Assembly: GCF_901764995.1 (NCBI RefSeq)
Contig: NZ_CABFKI010000003.1
Location: forward strand, 1 to 64,000
Length of the DNA: 64,000 nucleotides
Direction of reading: 5' to 3'
Source: Actinobacillus porcinus
GTDB taxonomy: Bacteria > Pseudomonadota > Gammaproteobacteria > Enterobacterales > Pasteurellaceae
Shown here: piece by piece, positions 9,632-19,064 of the stretch
How positions within the stretch are numbered: position 1 is the first letter of the stretch
Layout: each line of letters starts with the position of its first letter
The notes under the pieces: generated by a model
Databases searched by the model: none
Seen by the model: only the letters and a program-made list of their open reading frames with translations
What the model was told of the DNA's origin: nothing
Made by a program: the position numbers and the translations under genes

Positions 9632-9973
9632 ATGCCAAAAGTTGTTTTTTTACCCAATGAAGAATTTTGCCCTGAAGGTATGGTTGTAGATGCGGCGGCA
9701 GGGGATAATTTACTCGAAGTTGCCCATCATGCCGGGGTGGAAATTCATCACGCTTGCGATGGTTCTTGTGCTTGTACAACGTGCCATGTGATTATCCGCG
9801 AAGGCTTTGACAGTTTAAATGAAACCAGCGATCAAGAAGAAGATATGCTCGATAAGGCTTGGGGCTTAGAAATGGACAGTCGTTTATCTTGTCAATGTGT
9901 GATTGGCGATGAAGATTTGGTGGTGGAAATTCCAAAATATAATATTAATCACGCAAATGAGGCGGCGCACTAA
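9632..9973 (+). CDS. fdx: [2Fe-2S] ferredoxin of the isc operon
   Basis: Adrenodoxin-like ferredoxin that supplies electrons for cluster assembly on IscU. The ligands Cys42, Cys48, Cys51 ([11 protein letters not shown]) and Cys87 (RLSCQC) are at the E. coli positions. The protein is 113 aa and highly acidic. Its stop TAA overlaps the iscX start by one base (TAATG), indicating coupled translation. Confidence 0.96.
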   Translation: MPKVVFLPNEEFCPEGMVVDAAAGDNLLEVAHHAGVEIHHACDGSCACTTCHVIIREGFDSLNETSDQEEDMLDKAWGLEMDSRLSCQCVIGDEDLVVEIPKYNINHANEAAH

Positions 9974-10167
9974 TGAAATGGACGGATGCACAAGAAATTG
10001 CGGAAATGCTTTATGACCGCGATCCTGATTTAGATCCGAAAACTGTTCGTTTTACGGATATGCATCGCTGGATTTGCGAACTTGAAGGGTTTGACGATAA
10101 CCCCGAAGCCAGTAACGAAAAAATCCTTGAAGCAATTTTGTTGCGTTGGTTAGAGGAATATGAGTAG
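9973..10167 (+). CDS. iscX: Fe-S assembly protein IscX
   Basis: Small acidic protein (64 aa) that binds IscS and iron and tunes the rate of cluster assembly. The conserved features are the WTDAQEIAE start, YDRDPDLDP, and RFTDMHRWI. It is the last gene of the isc operon and is followed by a terminator built from an inverted pair of uptake signals. Confidence 0.95.
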   Translation: MKWTDAQEIAEMLYDRDPDLDPKTVRFTDMHRWICELEGFDDNPEASNEKILEAILLRWLEEYE

Positions 10168-10176
10168 ATAATGTTC

Positions 10177-10213
10177 AAGTGCGGTGTCCTAATGTTTTTC
10201 ACCGCACTTTTCT
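10177..10213 (+). terminator. Terminator of the isc operon made of two inverted uptake signals
   Basis: AAGTGCGGTG (10177-10186) pairs with CACCGCACTT (10200-10209), followed by TTCTT. Both arms contain the complete 9-base DNA uptake signal in opposite orientations. Confidence 0.85.
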
Positions 10214-10283
10214 TCTTAACCCTATGAAAACGCCCGAAAGTCCACTATAATTCCGCCTAATTTTAAGTAAATCGAGATACACT

Positions 10284-10922
10284 ATGTCAAATTCATCCTG
10301 CATCATTATTGGTATTACAGGCGCGTCTGCGTCAGGTAAGAGCTCTATTGCTCACACGGTTCATCGCGAGCTTTGCGAAGAATTAGGTTGTGAAGAGATT
10401 GGAATTATTGCCGAAGACAGCTATTACAAAGATCAAAGCCATTTGGATTTTGAAACCCGTACCAAAACCAATTATGACCATCCGAACTCCATGGATCGCG
10501 ATTTATTGATTGAGCATTTGAAATCATTAAAAGCAGGAAAAGCCGTTGATATCCCTGTTTACAGCTATTCTGAACATACGCGAACCAACGAAATTACTCA
10601 TTTTGAGCCGCGTAAGATTGTGATTGTGGAAGGGATTTTATTATTAACGGATGAACGCGTGCGTAAAGAATTGGCAATGTCAGTGTTTGTGGATACGCCA
10701 TTGGATATTTGTTTTATTCGCCGTTTACAACGAGATATGGTGGAACGCGGTCGTTCGATGGAATCCGTGATTGAGCAATATCGCGCCACAGTGCGTCCGA
10801 TGTTTTTGCAATTTATTGAACCAAGCAAACAATATGCGGATGTGGTGATTCCTCGTGGTGGTAAAAATCGTGTTGCCATTGAAATGTTAAAAGCGCAAAT
10901 TTTAAAATTGTTGGGCAAATAG
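10284..10922 (+). CDS. udk: Uridine kinase
   Basis: Pyrimidine salvage enzyme that phosphorylates uridine and cytidine with ATP or GTP. The P-loop [12 protein letters not shown] sits near residues 9-20, followed by AEDSYYKDQ and the lid region [13 protein letters not shown]. The length of 212 aa is normal. dcd follows after 9 bases, forming a small pyrimidine operon. Confidence 0.96.
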   Translation: MSNSSCIIIGITGASASGKSSIAHTVHRELCEELGCEEIGIIAEDSYYKDQSHLDFETRTKTNYDHPNSMDRDLLIEHLKSLKAGKAVDIPVYSYSEHTRTNEITHFEPRKIVIVEGILLLTDERVRKELAMSVFVDTPLDICFIRRLQRDMVERGRSMESVIEQYRATVRPMFLQFIEPSKQYADVVIPRGGKNRVAIEMLKAQILKLLGK

Positions 10923-10931
10923 GAGCGTGCT

Positions 10932-11516
10932 ATGAGATTATGTGATACGGATATTGAACAATATTTAGATAACGGCATTATTACCATTTCCCCACGTCCG
11001 GATAATAGCAAAATTAATGGCGCAACCATTGATTTACGTCTAGGTAATTCTTTCCGCGTGTTCCGTGAATATTCCGCGCCTTATATTGATGTGAGTGGGC
11101 CGCGTGAAGAAGTGAGCGCACAATTAGAGCGCGTCATGAGCGATGAAATTATTATTGGTGATGATGAACCTTTCTTTTTACACCCGGGGGAACTGGCACT
11201 CGCGACTACGATGGAAAGCGTTAAGTTGCCTGCGAATATTATCGGCTGGCTGGATGGGCGTTCTTCTTTGGCGCGCCTAGGATTAATGGTGCACGTTACT
11301 GCCCATCGCATTGACCCGGGTTGGGAAGGCAAAATTGTGTTAGAGTTTTATAACTCAGGTAAATTACCGTTAGCGTTACGTCCAAATATGATTATCGGTG
11401 CCTTGAGTTTTGAAATTCTCAGCGGACACGCCGCACGCCCTTACAACGCGCGCCAAGATGCGAAATATAAAAATCAGCAAAGTGCGGTAGCAAGTCGGAT
11501 TAATCAGGATCAATAA
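10932..11516 (+). CDS. dcd: dCTP deaminase
   Basis: Converts dCTP to dUTP, the main route to dTTP in gamma-proteobacteria. The conserved core [15 protein letters not shown] and the catalytic segment [13 protein letters not shown] are present in a 194-aa protein of usual length. It lies between udk and the asmA-like gene, which starts 1 base after the stop. Confidence 0.96.
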   Translation: MRLCDTDIEQYLDNGIITISPRPDNSKINGATIDLRLGNSFRVFREYSAPYIDVSGPREEVSAQLERVMSDEIIIGDDEPFFLHPGELALATTMESVKLPANIIGWLDGRSSLARLGLMVHVTAHRIDPGWEGKIVLEFYNSGKLPLALRPNMIIGALSFEILSGHAARPYNARQDAKYKNQQSAVASRINQDQ

Positions 11517-11517
11517 T

Positions 11518-12831
11518 ATGATGAAAAAATTAGGCATAGGGTTACTCGTGGTGGCTCTAGCCTTTTTTACTTTTGTATTGGTACAAAAAGGCAAAATAGA
11601 AGATAAATTAACCGCGCTTTTGCACAATAAGTCTGTGCGAGTTGAACAATTTTCTCTAGGACTTTTTCCCTCCCCCCGTTTGTCATTACAAAACGTGGAA
11701 TATGCTATTAACGTGCATAATCAACTCACTGCAGATCGGCTGAGTATTCAGTTGAATTGGTGGGAAGTCCTGCAAGGTGAGCCTGAAGTGTCGATGATTC
11801 AAATAGAAAATGGGGCATTATGGCGTGAAGCAGTTCTATTGCTAAAAAACATCAATAGCACTATTAAACCAACTCAGTTGTCACTCACTCAACTTCCCAC
11901 ATTGATTGAACAATATAAAATGGGGGAATCTGGGGTTACATTGCTACCTAAGATGAGCGTAGTTTTTTCGGCATTGAATGGTGAAAATGACCAATTTAAG
12001 CTACAAATTGAGCAATTAACGACTGCTCAAAATGCGTTAAATTGGCGCAATCTTCAAGCGGAATTGGAACTGAAGAATAAACGTTTATTTAACACTCAAC
12101 AGTTGAATTTTTACGCAAAAAATGGGGCATTAAATTGGCTCGAGTCGCGTTATCAAGTGCGAACAGATTTGGCATTGAATCAGTTGCAATTTAGTCATGT
12201 GGACGGATGGATCGATTGGGCTGATACAGAAGGAACTTTAAAATTAATTGGGTTAAATGGAGAAAAAGCCGACTTATTTTTCTCGCCGAACACATTCCAA
12301 TTAATAGGAAAGCAACTTTCTGTCCAGCCTTTCTTAGAGACATTTAATATTCCTGTTTTAGTGACCGGCAAAGTAGAGACGAAAGTGCAGTTGTTGGCCA
12401 AGAATTTTTTACCTTATCAAGGTGAAATATTAGCTGACATCACCGAAGGGACTGTAAATGGTTTGAATTTATTGGAATTAATTCGCCAATACGCGCCGAT
12501 AAATTACGATGAAGATAAACTTTCTCAGGAAAAAACAATGACTCGATTTGAGCATCTTGTCACGCATTTTTATTGGGAACCAACAAGACTTCAAATTAAA
12601 GCGACAGAATTAATTCATCCGCGTTTTGTGGTACGCAGTGTGGGCGATATTGATTTAGTTCATGGGCAATGTAATGTCAATTCAGAAATCTCAGTCAATG
12701 ATGCACGTTACGATGCGTTAAGATTACCCGTGCATTTCTTTGGTGATTGTAAATCACCACAATATAAAGTGAAATTTAACCGCACTTTTCGTGATCAATT
12801 AAAAGAATTTATTAGAGAGAAATTGAAATAA
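11518..12831 (+). CDS. AsmA family protein
   Basis: An N-terminal membrane anchor (residues 3-23) is followed by a long, mostly beta-strand periplasmic part, as in the AsmA family linked to outer membrane lipid homeostasis. At 437 aa it is shorter than E. coli AsmA (617). The motif VRVEQFSLGLFPSPRLSLQN near residue 40 resembles the family's start, and the C-terminal block around VRSVGDIDLVHGQ is also AsmA-like. It has two adjacent ATG codons (11518, 11521). Its last base overlaps the transporter start, suggesting one operon with dcd and sotB. The substrate is unknown. Confidence 0.8.
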   Translation: MMKKLGIGLLVVALAFFTFVLVQKGKIEDKLTALLHNKSVRVEQFSLGLFPSPRLSLQNVEYAINVHNQLTADRLSIQLNWWEVLQGEPEVSMIQIENGALWREAVLLLKNINSTIKPTQLSLTQLPTLIEQYKMGESGVTLLPKMSVVFSALNGENDQFKLQIEQLTTAQNALNWRNLQAELELKNKRLFNTQQLNFYAKNGALNWLESRYQVRTDLALNQLQFSHVDGWIDWADTEGTLKLIGLNGEKADLFFSPNTFQLIGKQLSVQPFLETFNIPVLVTGKVETKVQLLAKNFLPYQGEILADITEGTVNGLNLLELIRQYAPINYDEDKLSQEKTMTRFEHLVTHFYWEPTRLQIKATELIHPRFVVRSVGDIDLVHGQCNVNSEISVNDARYDALRLPVHFFGDCKSPQYKVKFNRTFRDQLKEFIREKLK

Positions 12832-14018
12832 TGCAAAAACACAAAAAACTTGAACGCCTAGGTTATTTTCGGGTCGCGGCAATGGCATTTGCCGCGTTTA
12901 TTTTTAACACCACAGAATTTGTCCCGGTCGCGTTGCTTTCTGATATCGCCGCAGGCTTTAATATGGAAGTTCAACAAGTGGGATTAATGATCACCGTTTA
13001 TGCGTGGATTGTTTCGCTGGCATCTTTACCCTTAATGCTAGCCACATCCACGTTAGAACGCCGCAGCCTACTCTTGAAATTATTTTTACTTTTTGTGGCA
13101 AGCCATGTTTTATCCGTATTTGCATGGAATTACTGGGTATTATTGATTTCACGCATGGGCATTGCTTTTGCGCATTCGGTCTTTTGGGCGATTACTGCGT
13201 CTCTTGCCATGCGCGTTGCGCCAAAAGGCAAACAAACCCAAGCATTAGGGATGATCGCCATGGGGTCTGCGATGGCAATGGTTCTAGGGCTACCTTTAGG
13301 ACGAATTATCGGACAATGGCTGGGCTGGCGCGCGACTTTTGCGGTGATTGGTGGCGCAGCATTTATTATCATGTTAATTCTTGCCAAACTACTTCCGCAC
13401 TTGCCAAGTAAAAATGCGGGTTCCCTATCTAGTTTGCCACTTTTAGCGAAACGACCGCTATTAATTGGCGTCTATTTAGTGACGATGATCATCGTTTCCG
13501 CTCATTTTACGGCTTATAGCTATATCGAACCATTTGTTAAGAATATCAGCAACATGGGCGAAAATACCGCGACAGCCGTCTTACTGATTTTCGGGTTGGC
13601 CGGTTTTGCCGCCAGCTTCTTGTTTGGACGAATTTACCGTTTTTTCCCGGCGAAATTTATCACAGTCGCTTCAGGTATTATCGCCGGCGCCTTGTTTTTG
13701 CTTTACATTGTAAGTGATTACAGTGTAGCCATGTTCTGCTTGGTATTTATTTGGGGAATTGGTATTTCAGCCATGACATTAGGCTTGCAAATGCGTGTAT
13801 TACAACTTGCCCCAGATGCTACCGATGTGGCAACCGCGATTTTTTCGGGTATCTACAATATCGGTATTGGCGGTGGCGCATTAATTGGCAACCAAGTTAT
13901 GCAACATTTCGGCTTACACTATATTGGTTTTGTGGGATCCTTAATCGGCATTATAGCCATGCTCATTTTCATCACGGTACATTTAAAATATCGTCATACT
14001 TTGAAAAATAAGAATTGA
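12831..14018 (+). CDS. sotB: Major facilitator transporter, SotB-like sugar efflux family
   Basis: Drug:H+ antiporter family protein of 395 aa with 12 hydrophobic segments. The first helix motif FNTTEFVPVALLSDIA is characteristic of the SotB/YdeA group that exports arabinose and related sugars. The start overlaps the stop of the asmA-like gene (ATAATG). It is followed by a bidirectional terminator. Substrate is inferred from family resemblance only. Confidence 0.82.
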   Translation: MQKHKKLERLGYFRVAAMAFAAFIFNTTEFVPVALLSDIAAGFNMEVQQVGLMITVYAWIVSLASLPLMLATSTLERRSLLLKLFLLFVASHVLSVFAWNYWVLLISRMGIAFAHSVFWAITASLAMRVAPKGKQTQALGMIAMGSAMAMVLGLPLGRIIGQWLGWRATFAVIGGAAFIIMLILAKLLPHLPSKNAGSLSSLPLLAKRPLLIGVYLVTMIIVSAHFTAYSYIEPFVKNISNMGENTATAVLLIFGLAGFAASFLFGRIYRFFPAKFITVASGIIAGALFLLYIVSDYSVAMFCLVFIWGIGISAMTLGLQMRVLQLAPDATDVATAIFSGIYNIGIGGGALIGNQVMQHFGLHYIGFVGSLIGIIAMLIFITVHLKYRHTLKNKN

Positions 14019-14031
14019 TCTTAATGAAAAA

Positions 14032-14066
14032 GGCATAGTAGAGTTTTCTTCTGCTATGCCTATTTT
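14032..14066. terminator. Bidirectional terminator between sotB and srlR
   Basis: GGCATAG (14032-14038) pairs with CTATGCC (14054-14060), with AAAAA before and TATTTTT after. It lies between convergent genes. Confidence 0.8.
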
Positions 14067-14081
14067 TGATCAGTAATTCAG

Positions 14082-14849
14082 CTATTCTGCGATAATGACT
14101 TTAATACCTTTTGCAATTAATGCTTGATGAATTTCATCTTTGATATTGCTGTCTGTAATCACGGTAGTGATTTTTTCTAATGGACACACAATATTCGGGC
14201 TGCGGCGATTAAATTTGGTCGAGTCTGTTAAAACGATGATTTCACGTGCGGCATGACACATCGCTTTACTTACACCATGAACTTCATTAAATGTTGTCAA
14301 GCCGATATTTAAGTCAAAACCGTCAGTGCCAATAAACAATTTGTCAAAACTAAATTTTTCCACCGCACTTTCAGCCAAAATACCGTGAAAAGATCCTGAT
14401 TTAGCCCGATACGTCCCCCCACACATTAATAACTCAAAATCCGTATTGAGTGATGTTAAGGCATTAATAATATGCAGGCTATTAGTCATTATGGTTAGGT
14501 TTTCAAAATGCGTGAGATTAGGGACGATTTGAAGTACTGTACTGCCTTGATCCATTATGATGGAATCCCCATTTTGAATCACCCCTGCTGCAGCTTTACC
14601 GATTTTCATTTTAGCCGCTGCATTAATGGTTGTTTTATTTGTAATGGGTAAATCAATATCGTCACTGGTTTGAGTAAGTACTACGCTACCATAGGTGCGT
14701 AGAACCTTATTGTCCTTTTCTAATGCAGTGAGATCTTTACGGATAGTTGTTCCCGTAGTTTGAAAATGTTCCGCAAGTTGTTCCACAGGCGTTCGCCCAT
14801 GAATTTGTAGATAATCTAAAATAGCTTGTTGGCGTTCTCTTGGTTTCAT
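14082..14849 (-). CDS. srlR: Glucitol operon repressor, DeoR family
   Basis: DeoR-type regulator with an N-terminal helix-turn-helix (residues 1-57, RQQAILDYL ... [10 protein letters not shown]) and a C-terminal phosphosugar-sensing domain carrying the [13 protein letters not shown] and LFIGTDGFD motifs. At 255 aa it is full length. It is last in the glucitol PTS operon, 7 bases after srlM, as in E. coli, so it most likely represses that operon and responds to glucitol or its 6-phosphate. Confidence 0.9.
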   Translation of the reverse strand: MKPRERQQAILDYLQIHGRTPVEQLAEHFQTTGTTIRKDLTALEKDNKVLRTYGSVVLTQTSDDIDLPITNKTTINAAAKMKIGKAAAGVIQNGDSIIMDQGSTVLQIVPNLTHFENLTIMTNSLHIINALTSLNTDFELLMCGGTYRAKSGSFHGILAESAVEKFSFDKLFIGTDGFDLNIGLTTFNEVHGVSKAMCHAAREIIVLTDSTKFNRRSPNIVCPLEKITTVITDSNIKDEIHQALIAKGIKVIIAE

Positions 14850-14856
14850 TGCAAAA

Positions 14857-15219
14857 TTATTTTACTTGAATGGCTTCGGCAAGGGCTTCTTGCGCATTTT
14901 TATTCATCGGAAAAATCACTTGCGGATCGATTTCATCATAATGCAAACCATTTAATTCGGGTATAGATTGCGGCTTTGAAAATACCGTCCATCCTTTCAT
15001 TACAATATTATCGACAACATAGCGATTCTCATTAAAAGCAAGTGCAATGACAACTTTGGCTTTAAACCGTCCTTTAGTTCGACCTATCCCCACATTTCCT
15101 TGCTTACTCAGCAACATAAACGCTTGATTAAAACGATTAACTTGCCACCACCCCAGTATAATTTGTAGTACCCAAGCGATGATAGCTAAAAGAATAAAAA
15201 CATTTGTTGCATTTGACAT
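14857..15219 (-). CDS. srlM: Glucitol operon activator GutM
   Basis: Small protein (120 aa) with an N-terminal hydrophobic helix (residues 6-26) and the [14 protein letters not shown] segment typical of GutM. In E. coli GutM activates the glucitol operon together with the repressor. The membrane-like N terminus is common in this family. It sits between the srlD side of the operon and srlR. Confidence 0.88.
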   Translation of the reverse strand: MSNATNVFILLAIIAWVLQIILGWWQVNRFNQAFMLLSKQGNVGIGRTKGRFKAKVVIALAFNENRYVVDNIVMKGWTVFSKPQSIPELNGLHYDEIDPQVIFPMNKNAQEALAEAIQVK

Positions 15220-15227
15220 AGATTATC

Positions 15228-15362
15228 TCACAAGTTAAAAGAAAAAATTAGTGCTAATTCGCACAAAATGAAACAACTTATTATTGAAAGATAAACAGAC
15301 TCTAAAGTGCGGTGAAATTTTTCAATGATTTTGACATCAGCCGTATCTAAGTAGAGTTCCAT
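15228..15362 (-). pseudogene. Truncated fructose-6-phosphate aldolase (fsa/talC-like) remnant
   Basis: A 44-codon frame begins MELYLDTADVKIIEKFHRTL. This closely matches the N terminus of fructose-6-phosphate aldolases (E. coli FSA begins MELYLDTSDV). A good ribosome site (GGAG, 8 bases before the ATG) is still present. After residue 20 the similarity stops and the rest reads as unrelated sequence to a TGA. The break coincides with an uptake signal (ACCGCACTT, 15307-15315). The rest of the gene is absent before srlM, so this is a deletion relic. In some relatives an aldolase of this type probably sits in the sorbitol operon; that is inference. Confidence 0.65.
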
Positions 15363-15383
15363 TACTATTCTCCAGAATAAATC

Positions 15384-15405
15384 GGGCGGAAGAGATTATC
15401 CGCCC
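15384..15405 (-). other. Intercistronic hairpin after srlD
   Basis: GGGCGGA pairs with TCCGCCC across an 8-base loop, 12 bases after the srlD stop. No T-run follows on the minus strand, so it looks more like an RNA stabiliser or attenuator separating srlAEBD from srlMR than a full terminator. Confidence 0.55.
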
Positions 15406-15416
15406 AACGATATTAA

Positions 15417-16205
15417 TTAAAACATCACTTGACCGCCAGTAATATTAATCGATTGCCCCGTACAATAGGAGGCGTCTTCACTGGCATAGAATTTTAAAAC
15501 ATTTAACACGTCTTGGTAATCACAACCGCGTTTGAGCGGCACTTTGTCGATATAAACTTGTTCCACTTCGCTTTCAGGAATACCCAATTTGGCTGCGTAT
15601 TGCGGAATTAATGATTGGAACATCGGTGATTTTAATAAATTCCCTAACATTAAGGAATGAACGGTAATGCCTTTATCCGCTAAGTCCAATGCTAAAGATT
15701 GTGTTAAACCGACACCACCAAATTTTGCCGCACTATAACCTGAGTTATATTTGCTACCCACTTTACCTGATTTTGAGTTAATTTGAATAATCCGACCTTT
15801 TATTCCATCACGGATCATCAAGCGGGAGAAGTGTTTGGCTGACAAGAAATACCCCACTAAATTGACATTGACTGACACATTAAAATCTTTTAATTCAAAA
15901 TCCCAAATCGGGGAGGCTTTTGCTGTCCCTGCACTATAAACCAGCAAATCAACTCGCCCGAATTTATCATCTGTGGCTTTGGCTAAAGCTTCTACGCTAG
16001 TTTCATTTGTTGCATCCACTTGAACGCCCAAAGCATTGTCGTTCCCATATTTACGATTAATGGTATCGGCAACATTATTCGCATTTTCACCATTTAAATC
16101 TGCCACCACGACGCGGTAACCTGCCTCTGCAAGTCCTTCCGATAAAAATGCACCAAGGGTTTGACCGCCGCCAACAACAACGGCAACTTTTTTTACATCA
16201 TTCAT
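15417..16205 (-). CDS. srlD: Sorbitol-6-phosphate 2-dehydrogenase
   Basis: Short-chain dehydrogenase that oxidises glucitol-6-phosphate to fructose-6-phosphate with NAD+. The nucleotide-binding segment VVVGGGQTLGAF is at residues 9-20 and the catalytic Tyr-x3-Lys is in NSGYSAAKFG. The length of 262 aa is close to E. coli SrlD (259). It follows srlB after 30 bases. Confidence 0.95.
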   Translation of the reverse strand: MNDVKKVAVVVGGGQTLGAFLSEGLAEAGYRVVVADLNGENANNVADTINRKYGNDNALGVQVDATNETSVEALAKATDDKFGRVDLLVYSAGTAKASPIWDFELKDFNVSVNVNLVGYFLSAKHFSRLMIRDGIKGRIIQINSKSGKVGSKYNSGYSAAKFGGVGLTQSLALDLADKGITVHSLMLGNLLKSPMFQSLIPQYAAKLGIPESEVEQVYIDKVPLKRGCDYQDVLNVLKFYASEDASYCTGQSINITGGQVMF

Positions 16206-16235
16206 AATATTTTCCTTTCAATTTATAAAAATCTA

Positions 16236-16604
16236 TCATTCAGCACGTTTAATTTTCAAAACGCTATTTTCTTTAACCGCACCTGGTATTTCGCCAAGTA
16301 CGTGAATCGTTCCTGGGTATTCAGCCGTGGTTGCGCCATCAAATCGCCAAGTGACATGGCCCAGTTCTTTCAAATTAAAGCTTGCTACATCGCCAATCGC
16401 TGTAATGGGATAAGTGACACCATCAAATTCGGCAATATCGCCTACTTGTAAATCCGAGATAAGTTCACCGTGGCTATGAATAAAGCAGTAATCTTCTAAA
16501 TCAGCAGGTGCACCTTGTTTAAAGGTGATCAACATATTTTCTGCTAACGCATCGCGTGCGAAATTGCCTACTTTAGTAAATTGAGTTTGATAAAGAATTG
16601 TCAT
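16236..16604 (-). CDS. srlB: Glucitol PTS enzyme IIA
   Basis: Cytoplasmic phosphocarrier of the glucitol phosphotransferase system; takes phosphate from HPr and passes it to SrlE. The active His lies in FIHSHGELI near residue 43. I place the start at 16604 (MTILYQTQF, 122 aa) because AAGGAAAA lies just before it; the frame is open back to 16649, but the extra residues do not fit the family. Confidence 0.93.
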   Translation of the reverse strand: MTILYQTQFTKVGNFARDALAENMLITFKQGAPADLEDYCFIHSHGELISDLQVGDIAEFDGVTYPITAIGDVASFNLKELGHVTWRFDGATTAEYPGTIHVLGEIPGAVKENSVLKIKRAE

Positions 16605-16659
16605 TTTTGTTTTCCTTATGAGCTCTAGAATTGGTGGGCGAGTAAGCACACCTTGCTAT

Positions 16660-17649
16660 TTATTGATAAATAAAGGCAGATACCGCCCAAGCTACTAACA
16701 CTGTTGGCGCGCCCGTTAAGAAACGGCTCACTAATACTGAAGGTACACCGACACGAACGGTATCCTGTTTAGCTTCCGCCATAGAAAGTCCTACCGGAAT
16801 GAAGTCACAGGCAGCTTGCGCATTAATGGCAAATAATGCAGGCAGCGCAAGAGAGGGTGGAATATTACCTAAACCGATTTGAACCCCGACAAGCACACCA
16901 ATGACTTGAGCAATGACCGCCCCTGGCCCTAAGAATGGAGAAAGTAATGGGAATGAGCAGATAAGAGCCAGTGTCACTAACCCAATAGGGCTGCTAGCAA
17001 GTGGCGTTAAACCATGTGCAATCCAGTCACCTAAGCCTGATGCGATGATGATCCCGATTAATGCGGAAACGAATGCCATAAATGGCAGAATGGTTTTTAA
17101 TACGGTATCAATGGTGTCTCGTCCCGCTTGGAAAAATACAGCAACGATAGATCCCATTCCCATACCAATACGCGCAAGTAAACCATCACTTTGTTCAGTA
17201 ATTTTTTTCGAACTGTCGTAATCTTTGACCGCACTTTTTTCCACTTTAGGTGCTGACGCAGGTTCTGAAAGGGGAATATCTGCATCAATCAATTTGATGT
17301 TGTTGTCTTTTACTGCAGAAACATAAATATCTTCCACAATAAATTCCGCAAGCGGACCTGATTTCCCGGTGGCATGAATATTAATCGTTGGAATACGGCG
17401 TTTTGGATATAAACCACAACGTAATACACCTCCGCAATCAATGATCGCAATACCGATTTCTTCTGCTTCAGGTTCGCCATTTTTGAAACCATCTACCGCT
17501 TCCCACCCAGTCAATTCCACCAGTTTGTCAACAATACTTGGACGAGTGCCTGCAGTCATATAAAGAATTTTTTTGCCTTCAATAATTGGTAATGTTAAAG
17601 GACCACCCCAACCACCATTACCTTTTTCAATATAAATGGATTTAGTCAT
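16660..17649 (-). CDS. srlE: Glucitol PTS enzyme IIB with first C part
   Basis: The N-terminal IIB domain starts [14 protein letters not shown] and carries the phosphorylated cysteine in [16 protein letters not shown] linker at residues 130-160 leads to a hydrophobic C part with several membrane helices from about 165 on. The length of 329 aa matches the family. It lies between srlA and srlB and forms the sugar-phosphorylating permease with SrlA. Confidence 0.95.
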   Translation of the reverse strand: MTKSIYIEKGNGGWGGPLTLPIIEGKKILYMTAGTRPSIVDKLVELTGWEAVDGFKNGEPEAEEIGIAIIDCGGVLRCGLYPKRRIPTINIHATGKSGPLAEFIVEDIYVSAVKDNNIKLIDADIPLSEPASAPKVEKSAVKDYDSSKKITEQSDGLLARIGMGMGSIVAVFFQAGRDTIDTVLKTILPFMAFVSALIGIIIASGLGDWIAHGLTPLASSPIGLVTLALICSFPLLSPFLGPGAVIAQVIGVLVGVQIGLGNIPPSLALPALFAINAQAACDFIPVGLSMAEAKQDTVRVGVPSVLVSRFLTGAPTVLVAWAVSAFIYQ

Positions 17650-17669
17650 AATTTGTTACTCCTGCTTGA

Positions 17670-17707
17670 GTTGAGCCAATGCTCAAATATCTTTATCTTG
17701 GCTCAAC
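17670..17707 (-). other. Hairpin between srlA and srlE
   Basis: GTTGAGCCAA (17670-17679) pairs with TTGGCTCAAC (17698-17707) in the 69-base gap. There is no T-run, so it probably sets relative expression by mRNA processing or stability rather than ending transcription. Confidence 0.5.
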
Positions 17708-17718
17708 GCCACACTGAA

Positions 17719-18270
17719 TTATTTACTTAAATTAACAGTTCGATCTAAGGTAATACCCATGCGTTTTTCAAAAAATGCTGTGGTAAAGTCAGTAATCCAA
17801 CCACGGAAGAAATTGGTCACCATACCCACTAATAGATAGCTCACTGCAAGTGGACCTAGTGGTAAACCTAACGTGGTTAACCCGTTTGCAATGCCAAGGT
17901 AAACAAATAATTCACCTGGGTTAATGTGTGGGAATAAACCATTCATACTGTGGCAACTATAAGATGCAGCCGCGTAATAACTTGGTTTGTAATATTCAGG
18001 TAAAAAACGACCAAGACTTAATGTCATCGGATTGCAAAAAACGAATGTACCAATAACAGGTAAAATCAAATAACGAGAGATTGGGTTGCCCGCACTACGT
18101 TGTGCTAGGCGTTCAATACGCTCTTGACCAACAAATTTAATCAAGGCATTCATAACAACAAGAAGTGAGATAAGTAATGGCAAGATCCCCATTATCATAC
18201 CGACAAAGGTTTCCCCACCTTTTTGGAACAGTCCAATAAACCATTCCGCGCCATGTGTGATGTATTCCAT
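17719..18270 (-). CDS. srlA: Glucitol PTS enzyme IIC
   Basis: Membrane subunit (183 aa) of the glucitol permease with several hydrophobic segments and the family pattern [17 protein letters not shown]. It is the first gene of the operon, behind a CRP site at 18383-18398, so expression should need low glucose as well as relief from SrlR. Confidence 0.94.
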   Translation of the reverse strand: MEYITHGAEWFIGLFQKGGETFVGMIMGILPLLISLLVVMNALIKFVGQERIERLAQRSAGNPISRYLILPVIGTFVFCNPMTLSLGRFLPEYYKPSYYAAASYSCHSMNGLFPHINPGELFVYLGIANGLTTLGLPLGPLAVSYLLVGMVTNFFRGWITDFTTAFFEKRMGITLDRTVNLSK

Positions 18271-18382
18271 AATACAACCTCATAAATTTCAGTTTGAAAG
18301 AATTTGTCTCTGATTAATTCATTGATGAATGAGTAATACTTAATCATTGGCGGTAATGGTAATTTAAAATGAGAACAATAAC

Positions 18383-18398
18383 TGTGATATAGATCACA
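18383..18398 (-). promoter_or_regulatory. CRP-cAMP binding site of the srl operon
   Basis: TGTGATATAGATCACA fits the CRP core TGTGA-N6-TCACA perfectly and has A/T flanks. It is centred about 120 bases before the srlA start codon. It is a near-perfect palindrome, and catabolite control of glucitol operons is well known. Confidence 0.85.
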
Positions 18399-18565
18399 AA
18401 ATAAGAAAAATGTTTCAAAATAAAATATTTTTCTTTTAATTTATTCTTGTGGTTTTGATGTGGGAATAAAATGCGAGAATGGGATTGATGAAGTGACATT
18501 GCGGGTAAATGAGCAAGTTAAGTTGTTGAGTGGGGTGAATTGAAATCTTTTTTGGGTTTCAAACT

Positions 18566-18606
18566 AAAAGGACTAAACCTTGCAAAACACAAAATTTAGT
18601 CCTTTT
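18566..18606 (-). terminator. Terminator after fur
   Basis: AAAAGGACTAAA pairs with TTTAGTCCTTTT across a 17-base loop, 20 bases after the fur stop. The T-rich arms could let it work in both directions. Confidence 0.75.
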
Positions 18607-18625
18607 ATTTCAACCACTATACTGA

Positions 18626-19054
18626 TTATTTATCGCATTTTTCGATATCAGTACATTTACCATATAAGTACAAGCTATGGGTCTCTAATTGAATACCATG
18701 CTCTTTACTGATTTCTTTTTGGCGATCTTCGATAACTTTATCGTTGAACTCAAAAACCTTACCGCAATCGATACAAATGATGTGATCATGGTGTTCGGTA
18801 GGGGCTAATTCAAAAACAGATTTATTGCCTTCAAAATTATGACGCATCAAGATTTTGGCTTCGTCAAATTGATTTAGAACACGATAGACAGTGGCTAAAC
18901 CAATTTCTTCCCCTTTGCTGAGCAGCAATTTGTACACATCTTCCGCTGAAAAATGTTGCATGTGATTTTCTTGCATCAATGCCAAAATGGTTAGGCGTGG
19001 TTCAGTAATCTTTAACCCCGCTTTTTTCAGTAACTTGATGTTTTCTTCTGACAT
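18626..19054 (-). CDS. fur: Ferric uptake regulator Fur
   Basis: Fe2+-dependent repressor of iron uptake genes. The N-terminal winged helix (KKAGLKITEPRLTILALM) and the metal-binding histidine and cysteine cluster HHDHIICIDCGKVFEF are present, plus a second cysteine pair near the C terminus. I start at 19054 (MSEENIK, 142 aa), with AAGGAGCT just upstream. The open frame to 19072 would overlap fldA. Order ybfE-fldA-fur is conserved, linking flavodoxin to iron control. Confidence 0.96.
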   Translation of the reverse strand: MSEENIKLLKKAGLKITEPRLTILALMQENHMQHFSAEDVYKLLLSKGEEIGLATVYRVLNQFDEAKILMRHNFEGNKSVFELAPTEHHDHIICIDCGKVFEFNDKVIEDRQKEISKEHGIQLETHSLYLYGKCTDIEKCDK

Positions 19055-19064
19055 TGCCAGCTCC

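Larger units (their letters stand above)
18271..18625. other. Intergenic control region between srlA and fur
   Basis: These 355 AT-rich bases hold no convincing gene. They contain the CRP site upstream of srlA and the fur terminator. A T-rich stretch around 18420-18445 may contain the srl promoter, but I cannot pick -35 and -10 elements with confidence. Confidence 0.7.
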
